Source: Lachnospiraceae bacterium
Lineage (GTDB): Bacteria; Bacillota; Clostridia; Lachnospirales; Lachnospiraceae
Assembly (NCBI GenBank): GCA_016291405.1
Contig: JAEEXG010000002.1
Coordinates: 59,492-123,491 of the forward strand
Direction: 5' to 3'
DNA: 64,000 bases
The notes under the pieces were generated by a model. That model searched no databases. It saw only the letters and a list, made by a program, of their open reading frames with translations, and was not told the origin of the DNA. Shown piece after piece: positions 34,271 to 43,391 of the stretch (the first letter of the stretch is position 1; the number at the start of each line of letters is the position of its first letter). The translations under genes and the position numbers were made by a program.

Positions 34271-37201
34271 TTATGATTTAAACAAAGGCGTGATGACGTT
34301 AAACATCTTACCTTCGCTTGAAAGCTTTTCTTCCGATCCTACGCAAGAATAAGCTTTGTTTTTATAAAGTGCATCCACATATTTATGAGACGCATTTATG
34401 ACTTCTTTTGTGGTTGAAAGAATCTCGTTTCTTTCTTTTTGCTTTATGGCATTTGTAGTATTGGTTTTATAGAAAATGTAAGACCTTGCCACTTTCATGG
34501 ATGCAGTAAGAGGCACATCCATGTCTCCGATTGTGGATATTATGTATCTGTCTACATCTTCTTTGCTTCCGTCATATTTTTTAAGGAAGTCTGAAACCTT
34601 AGAAAATACCTTAAAGGTCTTCTTTAAATTAGGGTCTCTGTAGGAAGCAAGCACCGCCTCACCGTTTGACCTGAATGAGCAAAAGCATCCGTAAGCTCCA
34701 CCCTTTAATCTAACTTCGTTCCATAAATACTCGTTATTTAATATTTTGGAAGAAACAAGTAAACTTCCGTCATACTCAAGGCCTGACTTTGCAACAAAGT
34801 TACCGCTTACAGCCGCATAGTTAACCATAGATGCGCATGTGAAAGCCTCAGAACCTTTAACTGCCTTCATATGTACAGGCTTTGTGGCCTTTGAAGAGTC
34901 GGGAAGCTTATCTATAAAGTCACCTACCGCTTTACAAAATGCCTTTTTGTTTTTATGGTCAGCGCCGTAGCCTATTTCAAGATTATCCTTTGTGATTAAC
35001 AAAGAAAGAACTTCTTTCATATCTTTTATAAGCTTGTCGGAGGCTTCATCGAAATTAGCTAAGGTATCTTCAATACATCTGTAATATCCCATTCCGGATA
35101 AAACATCCATAAGGGCACTGCTGTCGCTAATTGAACTTAATGCCCTTCCTGCAGCAACCGTGTGTCCTGCCTGAAGGAAGAATCCCTGAATTCTAACCTT
35201 GGATTGCTCTAGGTTTTCTTTAAGTCTCTTCTTATCATCAAGCTTTGACGAAAATAGCACTTCTTCTATAAGTTTAAAAGCGTCAGGTAAAAACTCATAA
35301 AGAGTCCTTGATTTAACTTCAAAGTTAACGGTGTAATCATTGGGCTTAGACACATCTTTATAAATCATGGTGTTATAGTAAATCATGCCTGTCTTAATGT
35401 ATGTCTCATTAACAAGCTCACCATATGTGTAAGAATCCGTATCCATAAGTCCAAGCTGACTTTTTAAAATACTAAGGGCGGGAAGAAGCCTCTTTGGAAT
35501 ACGGGATGCATCAAATCCAAGAGTAAAATAAGCAATTCCGTTAGGCTCTGCCTCTGTATAAATAGATTTTACTCCGTTTATGCTTTCAACTTTGTAAACG
35601 CACCTGTTAATCTTTTTATCAATATCTTTGATAGTTAAAGAAGGAATTGTCGCCAAAGCATCCTTTGAATCTTCTTCATCCTGATACTTCTTTAAGGCTT
35701 TAGATTCTTTAATGATGGCTTTCTTCTCTGCTTCACTTAAAGAGTCATAAAACTTTGAAAGCTTTTTATTTAACAATTCGTCTTTTTCTTTTGAAAGACC
35801 CTTCTTAGGCTTCATTACAAGTATGGTCTTATGCTTGTTTTCTAAGATTCTTGTCCTTAAAACCTGCTCAAAAAGACCGCTTTTAATGCTTTCTCTTAAT
35901 TCTTTTCTGATGGCATTTTGCTTTAGATTGGTGAAAATATCATCATCGGTATAAAGCCATTTTTCAAAAATCATGGAGCCATATGATACTCCCTTTGGAT
36001 ATAAACCAAAGTCAGCCTCACGATATGTAAAATCAGAAATTGAAATAGCAGCTTCTAACGCCTTTTCATCAAAGCCTTCTTTAACAATTTCTTTCATTGT
36101 GGATTCGATTATTTCAACAAACTTATCTTCATCTTCGGGATTTGCGTTCTGAGCAATGATTGAGAATACTTTCTGACATATATCTGTTCCAAGCTCAGAA
36201 TAAACGTCCTTACCGATTCCCGCATCAATGAGCCTTTTCTTTAATTTGGAACCGGGAACCGAGCAAAGTGCATAGTTTATTGCATCCATTACTTCAGTGG
36301 TTTTTACATCGGTATAATCGGAGCATACAACATTGTAAGAAAGATAAGTTGCATCTTTTTCATCATCCGTATCGGCCAAAGAATACTCTTTTTCGATACG
36401 TTTTCTTTTTGCAAAAGGAGCCTGCATTTTAACTTCACTGTCAATATCGGCCTCTTCGAAATGTGAAAGATATTCTTCGTCTATATATTTAAGCTTTTCT
36501 TCAAAGTCCATATTACCGTACAAATAGATTCTTGAATTTGACGGATGATATAGCTTTTTATAAAAGCCGCAAAAATCTTCATAAGTTAAATCAATGATTT
36601 CTTCAGGATTTCCTCCCGATTCCACACCGTACTGTGTATCCGGGAACAAAGAAAACATAGTGTATGAGCTAAGCATTGAATCGGGTGATGAATAAACACC
36701 CTTCATTTCATTGTAAACAACACCGTTAACTATGAGCCCGTTGTTTTCTTCGTTTGGCTCATAGTGCCAGCCTTCCTGCATAAATATCTTTTTTTCTTTT
36801 AGGACTCTCGGATTAAATACGGCATCCAAATAAACTTCCATTAAGTTTTGGAAGTCCTTATTGTTGCAACTTGCAACGGGATATAAGGTTCTGTCGGGAT
36901 AAGTAAATGCATTTAAAAATGTATTTACGGAGCCCTTGGACACCTCCGTCATAGCATCCTTTACAGGAAATTTATCTGAACCGCAAAGAACCGTGTGTTC
37001 AAGAATATGAGCCACACCGGTTCCTTTATTGTTAGGCGTTTTAAAGCCAATCATGAAAGCCTTGTTGTCATCGCTGTTTTGAAGGCAGACAACTCTGGCT
37101 TTTGTTTTATTGTGTCTTAAAGTAAAGGCCGTAGCGTTAATGTCATCAAGCCTTTCTTTAGCTATTACAGTATAATTTTTACATCCTTTAAATTCAGTCA
37201 T
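34271..37201 (-). CDS. M16C-family zinc metallopeptidase (presequence protease-like)
   Basis: Large single-chain insulysin-fold peptidase, 976 residues, family M16C (PreP/Cym1-like). The inverted zinc motif is HILEHTVLCGS at 65-75 (H65, E68 base, H69), with the distal Glu expected within NGVVYNEMKGVYSSPDS at about 158-174. The second half is the inactive structural repeat with AYGCFCSFRSNG. There is no signal peptide, so it is probably cytoplasmic and degrades peptides. Length and layout are normal. It lies between the sigma-like gene (29 bases upstream) and the DUF4349 gene (23 bases downstream). Confidence 0.92.
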   Translation of the reverse strand: MTEFKGCKNYTVIAKERLDDINATAFTLRHNKTKARVVCLQNSDDNKAFMIGFKTPNNKGTGVAHILEHTVLCGSDKFPVKDAMTEVSKGSVNTFLNAFTYPDRTLYPVASCNNKDFQNLMEVYLDAVFNPRVLKEKKIFMQEGWHYEPNEENNGLIVNGVVYNEMKGVYSSPDSMLSSYTMFSLFPDTQYGVESGGNPEEIIDLTYEDFCGFYKKLYHPSNSRIYLYGNMDFEEKLKYIDEEYLSHFEEADIDSEVKMQAPFAKRKRIEKEYSLADTDDEKDATYLSYNVVCSDYTDVKTTEVMDAINYALCSVPGSKLKKRLIDAGIGKDVYSELGTDICQKVFSIIAQNANPEDEDKFVEIIESTMKEIVKEGFDEKALEAAISISDFTYREADFGLYPKGVSYGSMIFEKWLYTDDDIFTNLKQNAIRKELRESIKSGLFEQVLRTRILENKHKTILVMKPKKGLSKEKDELLNKKLSKFYDSLSEAEKKAIIKESKALKKYQDEEDSKDALATIPSLTIKDIDKKINRCVYKVESINGVKSIYTEAEPNGIAYFTLGFDASRIPKRLLPALSILKSQLGLMDTDSYTYGELVNETYIKTGMIYYNTMIYKDVSKPNDYTVNFEVKSRTLYEFLPDAFKLIEEVLFSSKLDDKKRLKENLEQSKVRIQGFFLQAGHTVAAGRALSSISDSSALMDVLSGMGYYRCIEDTLANFDEASDKLIKDMKEVLSLLITKDNLEIGYGADHKNKKAFCKAVGDFIDKLPDSSKATKPVHMKAVKGSEAFTCASMVNYAAVSGNFVAKSGLEYDGSLLVSSKILNNEYLWNEVRLKGGAYGCFCSFRSNGEAVLASYRDPNLKKTFKVFSKVSDFLKKYDGSKEDVDRYIISTIGDMDVPLTASMKVARSYIFYKTNTTNAIKQKERNEILSTTKEVINASHKYVDALYKNKAYSCVGSEEKLSSEGKMFNVITPLFKS

Positions 37202-37230
37202 GTATCATTCCTTATAAGATTATTTTAAGA

Positions 37231-37974
37231 CTATTCCTCATCTGTCTTAATTTCGTCTATTTTATTTGCGGTAAGCTTTAATGCTTTCTTTATGGAAGCC
37301 TCTGAAATTCCCGATTCTTTAGAGAGTTCTTCAACCGTAACTTTTCTCTTTAAATCTTCATACAAAGATTTTGCGGCATCGGCAACTTTGTTGACGTTTT
37401 TTAATATCTTTTCTTCGTTCTTTGATTCATCCATGCTTTCTGCAATTAAATCCTGCATGGCGTTCATGATCTGAGAAGAAATAAGTCCGTCAGCTTCTTT
37501 TGCATTTTCACAGCTTCCGATAAGGTCCATGACGGTCATTAAAGTAAGGTTTCCTTCACCGATTAAGTCTTCAATGAAAACGCCCTGGCCTGCATAAAGT
37601 TTAGCAATATCCACCACACTTGAAAGTGTATCGTTAATAATCTTAGCCTTACTCTCTTCGTCTCCGCTCATGGCAGAAAGCATGTAGCCTTCTCTTTCAC
37701 CCTTAGACAAAGGAACAATGGCCTTTAAATCTTCCAAATAATAGTCAAGATAATTCTTTTCTTCTTCAGTTACAACATCTTCAAAAGAAAGCTTTTCATC
37801 AAGACCAATCTTCTTTTCTTTTAAATAATCGGTAATTACTTTTAAGGCTTCTTCCTTTTCTTTGATTTCGGGAAAAAGCTCAAAAAGCTGATCCTTATAG
37901 ATTACATTGCCTTGCTCTTCTGCAAGTTCTGTAAGTTCATTAATCTTTTTTATAAATTCGTTTTGATCTATCAT
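37231..37974 (-). CDS. Degenerate sigma-70-like protein lacking promoter-recognition regions
   Basis: 247-residue protein that aligns by eye with primary sigma factors over part of their length. Residues 5-60 resemble region 1.1; 79-101 resemble region 1.2 (YLEDLKAIVPLSKGER); and 104-150 resemble regions 2.1-2.2 (GDEESKAKIINDTLSSVVDI and EDLIGEGNLTLM), the part that binds the RNA polymerase clamp. The region 2.3-2.4 equivalent (about 161-186) lacks the aromatic residues needed to melt and read the -10. Residues 188-241 resemble region 3 (VTVEELSKESGISEASIKKA). Region 4 is absent. It may bind RNA polymerase without directing initiation. It lies 8 bases after the pseudo-rhomboid gene. Function unknown. 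Confidence 0.72.
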   Translation of the reverse strand: MIDQNEFIKKINELTELAEEQGNVIYKDQLFELFPEIKEKEEALKVITDYLKEKKIGLDEKLSFEDVVTEEEKNYLDYYLEDLKAIVPLSKGEREGYMLSAMSGDEESKAKIINDTLSSVVDIAKLYAGQGVFIEDLIGEGNLTLMTVMDLIGSCENAKEADGLISSQIMNAMQDLIAESMDESKNEEKILKNVNKVADAAKSLYEDLKRKVTVEELSKESGISEASIKKALKLTANKIDEIKTDEE

Positions 37975-37982
37975 TTTAACCT

Positions 37983-38852
37983 CTATTCTACGTGTTTATG
38001 AGTAAACAAATGGTCTGAGCAGTATTCATAGTTTCCGTTACATTTTGAGCAGAATCTAAACTCAAGCTCAGGATTTGTAAGTTCGGTTCTTCCGCATATT
38101 GCACACTTATGCTTTGCAATTCCCGAAGGGTTAGCTGCAGAAGCCGCATCACGATTAAATTCATAGCGACGCTTCATTTGCTTTGCACGCTGTATGGGAG
38201 ATGCACCGAGTTTTTTCTTCTTCGAAAAGTAAAACCATATAAAGTTTAATACCGAGAAAAGAATAACAAGTGCGACAAACCATTGTCCTGCAAATAAATT
38301 GGCAATTACCTCGTATCCTATCATCGCGGCATAGATATAGCCAAGCCATTTAACCTTTATAGGAATTATAAACATAAGTAAAACCTGAGCCTCCGGAAAT
38401 GTCATGGCAAATGCTAAAAAAATCGATGTATAAACGTATGAAGATGTAACGAAAGGTCCGAATAAAACCTGAGCATGGAAAATGTATGTTGCGCAAACAT
38501 ATGTTAACAAAACTCCGACTATCGTAAATAAGAGTCCCGAAAAAATGTAAACATTGTATGTAAAGTCTCCCCAGACTCTCTCAAGTGTCTTACCTATTGA
38601 TAAATAAAACATTACCCAAATTGCAACGGAGAATATGCCATAAGGGCTTCTGAGCGCCGGAGATTGTATCAAAAGCCAAGAAAAGAGTCTCCAAGCCTGA
38701 CCTTTAAAGATTAAAGCCGGTTCAAATGTCAAAAACTGGGCAATTCCCGGCAAAAAAGATGACAAAAGCGTACCAAACACATAAACACCAACAATAATAT
38801 ATGTTAAGTTAGGAATCGCATATCTTCCAAATTTTCTCTCAATTTTTCCCAT
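37983..38852 (-). CDS. Rhomboid-fold membrane protein without catalytic residues, with C-terminal zinc ribbon
   Basis: 289-residue protein with about six helices in the rhomboid pattern. The segment AFAMTFPEAQVLLMFIIPIK corresponds to the rhomboid stretch that follows the active-site loop. The GxSG serine motif is not present where expected (the equivalent reads GPFVTSSYVYTS), and the helix-6 His is missing (IANLFAGQW). It is probably an inactive rhomboid. After a basic linker it carries a cytoplasmic zinc-binding end: CAIC (250-253), CSKC (268-271), C278 and H281, H285, H287. First gene of the operon to recO; AAGGAG precedes the start. Confidence 0.72.
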   Translation of the reverse strand: MGKIERKFGRYAIPNLTYIIVGVYVFGTLLSSFLPGIAQFLTFEPALIFKGQAWRLFSWLLIQSPALRSPYGIFSVAIWVMFYLSIGKTLERVWGDFTYNVYIFSGLLFTIVGVLLTYVCATYIFHAQVLFGPFVTSSYVYTSIFLAFAMTFPEAQVLLMFIIPIKVKWLGYIYAAMIGYEVIANLFAGQWFVALVILFSVLNFIWFYFSKKKKLGASPIQRAKQMKRRYEFNRDAASAANPSGIAKHKCAICGRTELTNPELEFRFCSKCNGNYEYCSDHLFTHKHVE

Positions 38853-38889
38853 TTATATAAAACTCCTTCAAGTAAATAAAAGCACTTTA

Positions 38890-38918
38890 ATATTATCATC
38901 CTTAATCTCAAAAGTAAA
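38890..38918 (-). promoter_or_regulatory. Promoter of the pseudo-rhomboid to recO operon
   Basis: Minus strand TTTACT (38913-38918), 17 bases, TAATAT (38890-38895), with a TG one base before the -10. Confidence 0.65.
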
Positions 38919-38974
38919 CGAAAGCAATTCTTAAAAGAATATAACCTTTATGTTAAAAAGGCTTAAAACATTAC

Positions 38975-39005
38975 ATTTGACCTCAATTGTCAAATTGTTT
39001 TTATA
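38975..39005 (+). promoter_or_regulatory. Candidate promoter and overlapping inverted repeat of the activase gene
   Basis: ATTTGAC-CTCAATT-GTCAAAT (38975-38995) is a 7-7-7 inverted repeat that contains a TTGACC -35 (38977-38982). TTTATA (39000-39005) lies 17 bases downstream. A repressor site over the -35 is plausible but unidentified. Confidence 0.45.
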
Positions 39006-39066
39006 TGGGCCTCGCTTTAGAATGTTAAAGTAAAATTTTTATACTAATGAGGGATAAGAGGTAAAA

Positions 39067-42000
39067 ATGGAGAGATTTAACACACTCGGAATCGATATCG
39101 GTTCCACAACAGTAAAAATTGCAATTCTTGATTCTGACAGGAATCTTCTTTTTTCAGATTATGAAAGACACTACGCAAACATCAGAGAAACTTTATACGA
39201 GTTATTAAAGAAGGCTTTTAAGGAAGTGGGAAACATCGACGTACATCCCATGATTACAGGTTCCGGCGGATTAACTTTGGCAAATCACTTAAATGTTCCC
39301 TTTAACCAGGAAGTAATTGCTGTATCCACTGCTTTAAGCGAGCTAACAGCAGGCTGCGATGTTGCAATCGAGCTTGGCGGTGAAGATGCCAAAATTATCT
39401 ACTTTGAAGACGGTAACGTGGAGCAAAGAATGAACGGTATCTGCGCAGGCGGTACGGGTTCTTTTATCGATCAAATGGCAAGCCTTCTTCAAACAGACGC
39501 TACAGGCTTAAACGAATATGCCAAAAACTATAATTCCTTATACACTATCGCTGCAAGATGCGGTGTATTTGCAAAGACAGACATACAGCCTTTGATTAAT
39601 GACGGAGCCACAAAGGAAGACCTTTCGGCTTCTATCTTTCAGGCTGTAGTAAATCAGACAATTTCAGGCCTTGCCTGCGGAAAGCCCATAAGAGGACGCG
39701 TAGCATTTTTAGGCGGCCCCCTTCACTTTTTAAGTGAATTAAAACAGGCATTTATAAGAACACTTAAACTTACGGATGACTTAATAGTAAACACCGATAA
39801 GTCCCACCTCTTTGCAGCATTAGGCTCTTGTTTAAATGCAAAAGAAGAAATTCATTATTCTATGGAAGAAATGGTTGATAAGCTCTCCCATGATATAAAG
39901 ATGGATTTTGAAGTGCAAAGAATGGAACCTTTATTTGCAAGTGAAAAAGAATACGAAGAGTTTAATGAAAGACATTCAAAAGCTGTTGTAAAGAAGGGTG
40001 ACTTATCAAATTATCACGGAGAATGTTTCCTTGGAATCGATGCAGGCTCAACCACCACTAAGATTGCGCTTGTCGATAAAGACGGCACTCTCCTTCATTC
40101 ATTCTATTCAAACAATAACGGCTCACCTTTAAAAACTGCTATAGAAGCTTTAAAGGATATATACAAGATAATGCCTAAGGATGCGTGTATTGTTCGCTCC
40201 TGCTCCACGGGTTACGGTGAAGAGCTTATGAAAGCTGCATTCTTACTTGATGACGGCGAAGTTGAAACAGTGGCTCACTACTACGCTGCCGCTTTCTTTT
40301 CACCGGATGTAGACTGCATTTTGGATATCGGCGGTCAGGATATGAAATGCATCAAAATAAAGAATCAAACCGTAGACAGCGTTCAGTTAAACGAAGCCTG
40401 CTCTTCGGGATGCGGTTCCTTTATCGAAACCTTTGCAAAATCCTTAAACTATTCGGTTACAGACTTTGCTAAGTGCGCTTTATTTGCAAAGCACCCAATT
40501 GATCTTGGCACAAGATGTACAGTATTTATGAACTCAAAAGTTAAGCAGGCTCAAAAGGAAGGTGCTGAAGTATCCGATATTTCCGCAGGCTTAGCTTATT
40601 CAGTTATAAAAAATGCTTTATTTAAAGTTATTAAAGTATCAGATGCTTCTTCTCTTGGAAAAAACATCGTGGTACAAGGCGGAACTTTCTATAATGACGC
40701 AGTACTTAGAAGCTTTGAAAAGGTAGCAAAAGCAAATGTTGTGCGCCCCGATATTGCAGGTATAATGGGGGCTTTCGGCGCTGCCTTAATTGCAAGAGAA
40801 AGATACGAAGAAGGCTTTGAAACTTCCATGCTTTCTTTTGAATCAATCTGTGAACTTGTTTTTGAAACATCAATGGCAAAATGTAAGGGATGTACAAACG
40901 CCTGCAGATTAACGATAAACAGATTTTCAGGCGGAAGACAGTACATTTCCGGTAACAGATGCGAGCGAGGAATCGGAAAACAAAAGAACAAAGACAACAT
41001 TCCTAACCTTTTTGAATATAAATTCAAGCGTTTCTTTAACTATGAATCCTTGGAAGCTACAAGCGCCAAAAGAGGAACTGTGGGAATTCCCAGAGTTTTA
41101 AACATGTATGAAAACTTTCCTTTCTGGCATACATTCTTTACAACCCTTGGATACAGAGTAATACTCTCACCTCCTTCAAGTCATAAGATTTATGAGCTTG
41201 GCATTGAATCAATTCCCAGTGAATCAGAGTGTTACCCTGCAAAACTTGCCCACGGTCACATTGAATGGCTTATAAACGCAAAGCCTGATTTTATATTTTA
41301 TCCAAGTGTATTTTATGAAAGAGACGAAATCGAGGGCACAAACAACCACTATAACTGCCCCATCGTAACTTCATACTCTGAAAACATTAAAAACAATGTT
41401 GAAAAGATTACTTTGGGTGAAGTTAAATTCAGAAATCCTTTTATGTCCTTTAAGTCAAAAGAAACCATTTCGGAAGCATTGATTAAGGAATTTAAAGAGA
41501 TACCAAAGGCTGAAATAAAGCAGGCTGTATCAAAAGCATTTGATGAGTTAATGAACGCCCACAAAGATATGCAGTCTAAGGGCGAAGAAGTCTTAAAGTA
41601 TTTAAAAGATAATAATAAAAAAGGTATCGTGCTTGCGGGACGTCCTTACCATATTGACCCTGAAATCAATCACGGAATACCTGAAATGATTACATCCTAC
41701 GGTGTTGCTGTATTAACGGAAGACTCAGTCTCACATTTGGCACTTCCCGAAAGACCCTTGGTGGTATCAGATCAGTGGATGTATCACTCAAGACTTTATG
41801 CTGCGGCATCTTTTGTTAAGACCGTAGATAACTTAGAGCTTATTCAGCTTAACTCCTTTGGATGCGGACTTGATGCGGTTACAACGGATCAGGTAAATGA
41901 TATTTTGACAGGCTCCGACAAGATTTATACTTGTTTAAAGATTGATGAAGTAAACAATTTAGGGGCGGCAAGAATCAGAATAAGAAGTCTTCTTTCCGCA

Positions 42001-43299
42001 ATCAGAGTTCGCGAAAAGAAAAATTATGAAAGAAAAATAAGGTCAAGCGCCATTGAGAAGGCACCTTTTACAGAGGAAATGAGAAAGACCTACACTATTC
42101 TTTGTCCTCAGATGTCTCCTATTCACTTTGACCTTTTGGAGCCTGTATTCAGGCACGGTGGATATAACCTTGTTGTATTAAATAACGACAATCGTTCTTC
42201 AATAGACACAGGATTAAAATACGTAAACAACGATGCCTGCTACCCTTCCCTTTTGGTAGTTGGACAAATGATGTCCGCTTTAGAATCGGGAAAATACGAT
42301 TTGGATAAAACCGCTTTGATTATTTCTCAAACAGGCGGTGGTTGCAGAGCTACAAACTACATAGGCTTTATAAGAAGAGCTTTAAAGAAAGCAGGTTTAG
42401 AGAAAATACCCGTAATTTCATTAAACCTCTCAGGCCTTGAAAAGCAGCCCGGATTTAAGATTACTCTTCCTTTGATTACACGAGGCGTATATGCCGTTTT
42501 CTTTGGAGATATCTTCCAAAAGTGCGTTTACAGAATGCGTCCTTATGAAGTAAACAAAGGCGAAACCGATGCTTTGCACGAAAAATGGGTAAAGAAATGC
42601 ATCGAGTTTTTAAATAAAAAGCATGTAAGCTACTTTGCCTTTTCAAAGATGTGTAAAGAAATGGTAAGGGAATTTGACCGGATTAAAATAAGCGATGTTA
42701 AGAAGCCAAGAGTCGGCGTTGTGGGTGAAATTCTTGTTAAGTTTTCTCCCACTGCGAACAACCATGTGGTGGAACTTTTGGAATCTGAAGGCGCTGAGGC
42801 CGTAGTTCCCGATTTAATGGACTTTTTGCTTTACTGCTTTAAGAACCAGGAATACAAGGCAAATAACCTTGGAACTTCAAAGAAATCTGCCTTTATAGCA
42901 AAGGTAGGAATTAAGTTTGTTGAATTTATGCGTTTAAGCTATAAAAAGGCATGTAAAAACAGTGTTCATTTCACCGAGCCTGCAAACATTGATGAAACCG
43001 CAAAGAATGCATCTCAAATTGTGTCTATAGGAAACCAGACAGGTGAAGGATGGTTTTTGACCGGTGAAATGATTGAACTTATTCATGCAGACACACCAAA
43101 CATTATTTGTGCCCAGCCCTTTGGCTGTCTTCCCAACCACGTTGTGGGAAAAGGCGTCATAAAGCAGCTTAGGAAGCACTTCCCCGGCGCAAATATCGTA
43201 GCAATTGACTATGATCCGGGAGCCAGTGAAGTCAACCAACTTAACAGAATTAAGTTAATGTTAGCCTCTGCTCACAAATCTGTAAAAAAAGCGCAATAA
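39067..43299 (+). CDS. Double-headed acyl-CoA dehydratase activase (BadF/HgdC-type ATPases fused to DUF2229 and HgdB-like regions)
   Basis: 1410-residue cytoplasmic protein of a family common in anaerobes. There are two ASKHA ATPase domains, each like the activator of 2-hydroxyacyl-CoA dehydratase: [14 protein letters not shown] (about 8-21) with [14 protein letters not shown], and [13 protein letters not shown] (about 325-337) with [14 protein letters not shown]. The Cys in each would ligate a shared 4Fe-4S cluster. After about 610 comes a Cys-rich piece (CKGCTNAC), then the DUF2229 region with [17 protein letters not shown]-terminal part resembles dehydratase subunits. No dehydratase genes are adjacent, and the substrate is unknown. 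It has its own promoter region and GAGGTAAAA near the ATG. Confidence 0.9.
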   Translation: MERFNTLGIDIGSTTVKIAILDSDRNLLFSDYERHYANIRETLYELLKKAFKEVGNIDVHPMITGSGGLTLANHLNVPFNQEVIAVSTALSELTAGCDVAIELGGEDAKIIYFEDGNVEQRMNGICAGGTGSFIDQMASLLQTDATGLNEYAKNYNSLYTIAARCGVFAKTDIQPLINDGATKEDLSASIFQAVVNQTISGLACGKPIRGRVAFLGGPLHFLSELKQAFIRTLKLTDDLIVNTDKSHLFAALGSCLNAKEEIHYSMEEMVDKLSHDIKMDFEVQRMEPLFASEKEYEEFNERHSKAVVKKGDLSNYHGECFLGIDAGSTTTKIALVDKDGTLLHSFYSNNNGSPLKTAIEALKDIYKIMPKDACIVRSCSTGYGEELMKAAFLLDDGEVETVAHYYAAAFFSPDVDCILDIGGQDMKCIKIKNQTVDSVQLNEACSSGCGSFIETFAKSLNYSVTDFAKCALFAKHPIDLGTRCTVFMNSKVKQAQKEGAEVSDISAGLAYSVIKNALFKVIKVSDASSLGKNIVVQGGTFYNDAVLRSFEKVAKANVVRPDIAGIMGAFGAALIARERYEEGFETSMLSFESICELVFETSMAKCKGCTNACRLTINRFSGGRQYISGNRCERGIGKQKNKDNIPNLFEYKFKRFFNYESLEATSAKRGTVGIPRVLNMYENFPFWHTFFTTLGYRVILSPPSSHKIYELGIESIPSESECYPAKLAHGHIEWLINAKPDFIFYPSVFYERDEIEGTNNHYNCPIVTSYSENIKNNVEKITLGEVKFRNPFMSFKSKETISEALIKEFKEIPKAEIKQAVSKAFDELMNAHKDMQSKGEEVLKYLKDNNKKGIVLAGRPYHIDPEINHGIPEMITSYGVAVLTEDSVSHLALPERPLVVSDQWMYHSRLYAAASFVKTVDNLELIQLNSFGCGLDAVTTDQVNDILTGSDKIYTCLKIDEVNNLGAARIRIRSLLSAIRVREKKNYERKIRSSAIEKAPFTEEMRKTYTILCPQMSPIHFDLLEPVFRHGGYNLVVLNNDNRSSIDTGLKYVNNDACYPSLLVVGQMMSALESGKYDLDKTALIISQTGGGCRATNYIGFIRRALKKAGLEKIPVISLNLSGLEKQPGFKITLPLITRGVYAVFFGDIFQKCVYRMRPYEVNKGETDALHEKWVKKCIEFLNKKHVSYFAFSKMCKEMVREFDRIKISDVKKPRVGVVGEILVKFSPTANNHVVELLESEGAEAVVPDLMDFLLYCFKNQEYKANNLGTSKKSAFIAKVGIKFVEFMRLSYKKACKNSVHFTEPANIDETAKNASQIVSIGNQTGEGWFLTGEMIELIHADTPNIICAQPFGCLPNHVVGKGVIKQLRKHFPGANIVAIDYDPGASEVNQLNRIKLMLASAHKSVKKAQ

Positions 43300-43326
43300 A
43301 TTGCAAGATTAGGTCACAAAAATATA

Positions 43327-43355
43327 TTGTTTAATTCTTAATTTTATAGTATGAT
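43327..43355 (+). promoter_or_regulatory. Promoter of the chemoreceptor gene
   Basis: TTGTTT (43327-43332), 17 bases, TATGAT (43350-43355), about 36 bases before the ATG. It looks like sigma-A; no sigma-D flagellar pattern is seen. Confidence 0.6.
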
Positions 43356-43391
43356 TTGCTTTGGGGAAAAGTCGGAAAGACAGGAGTCAGA

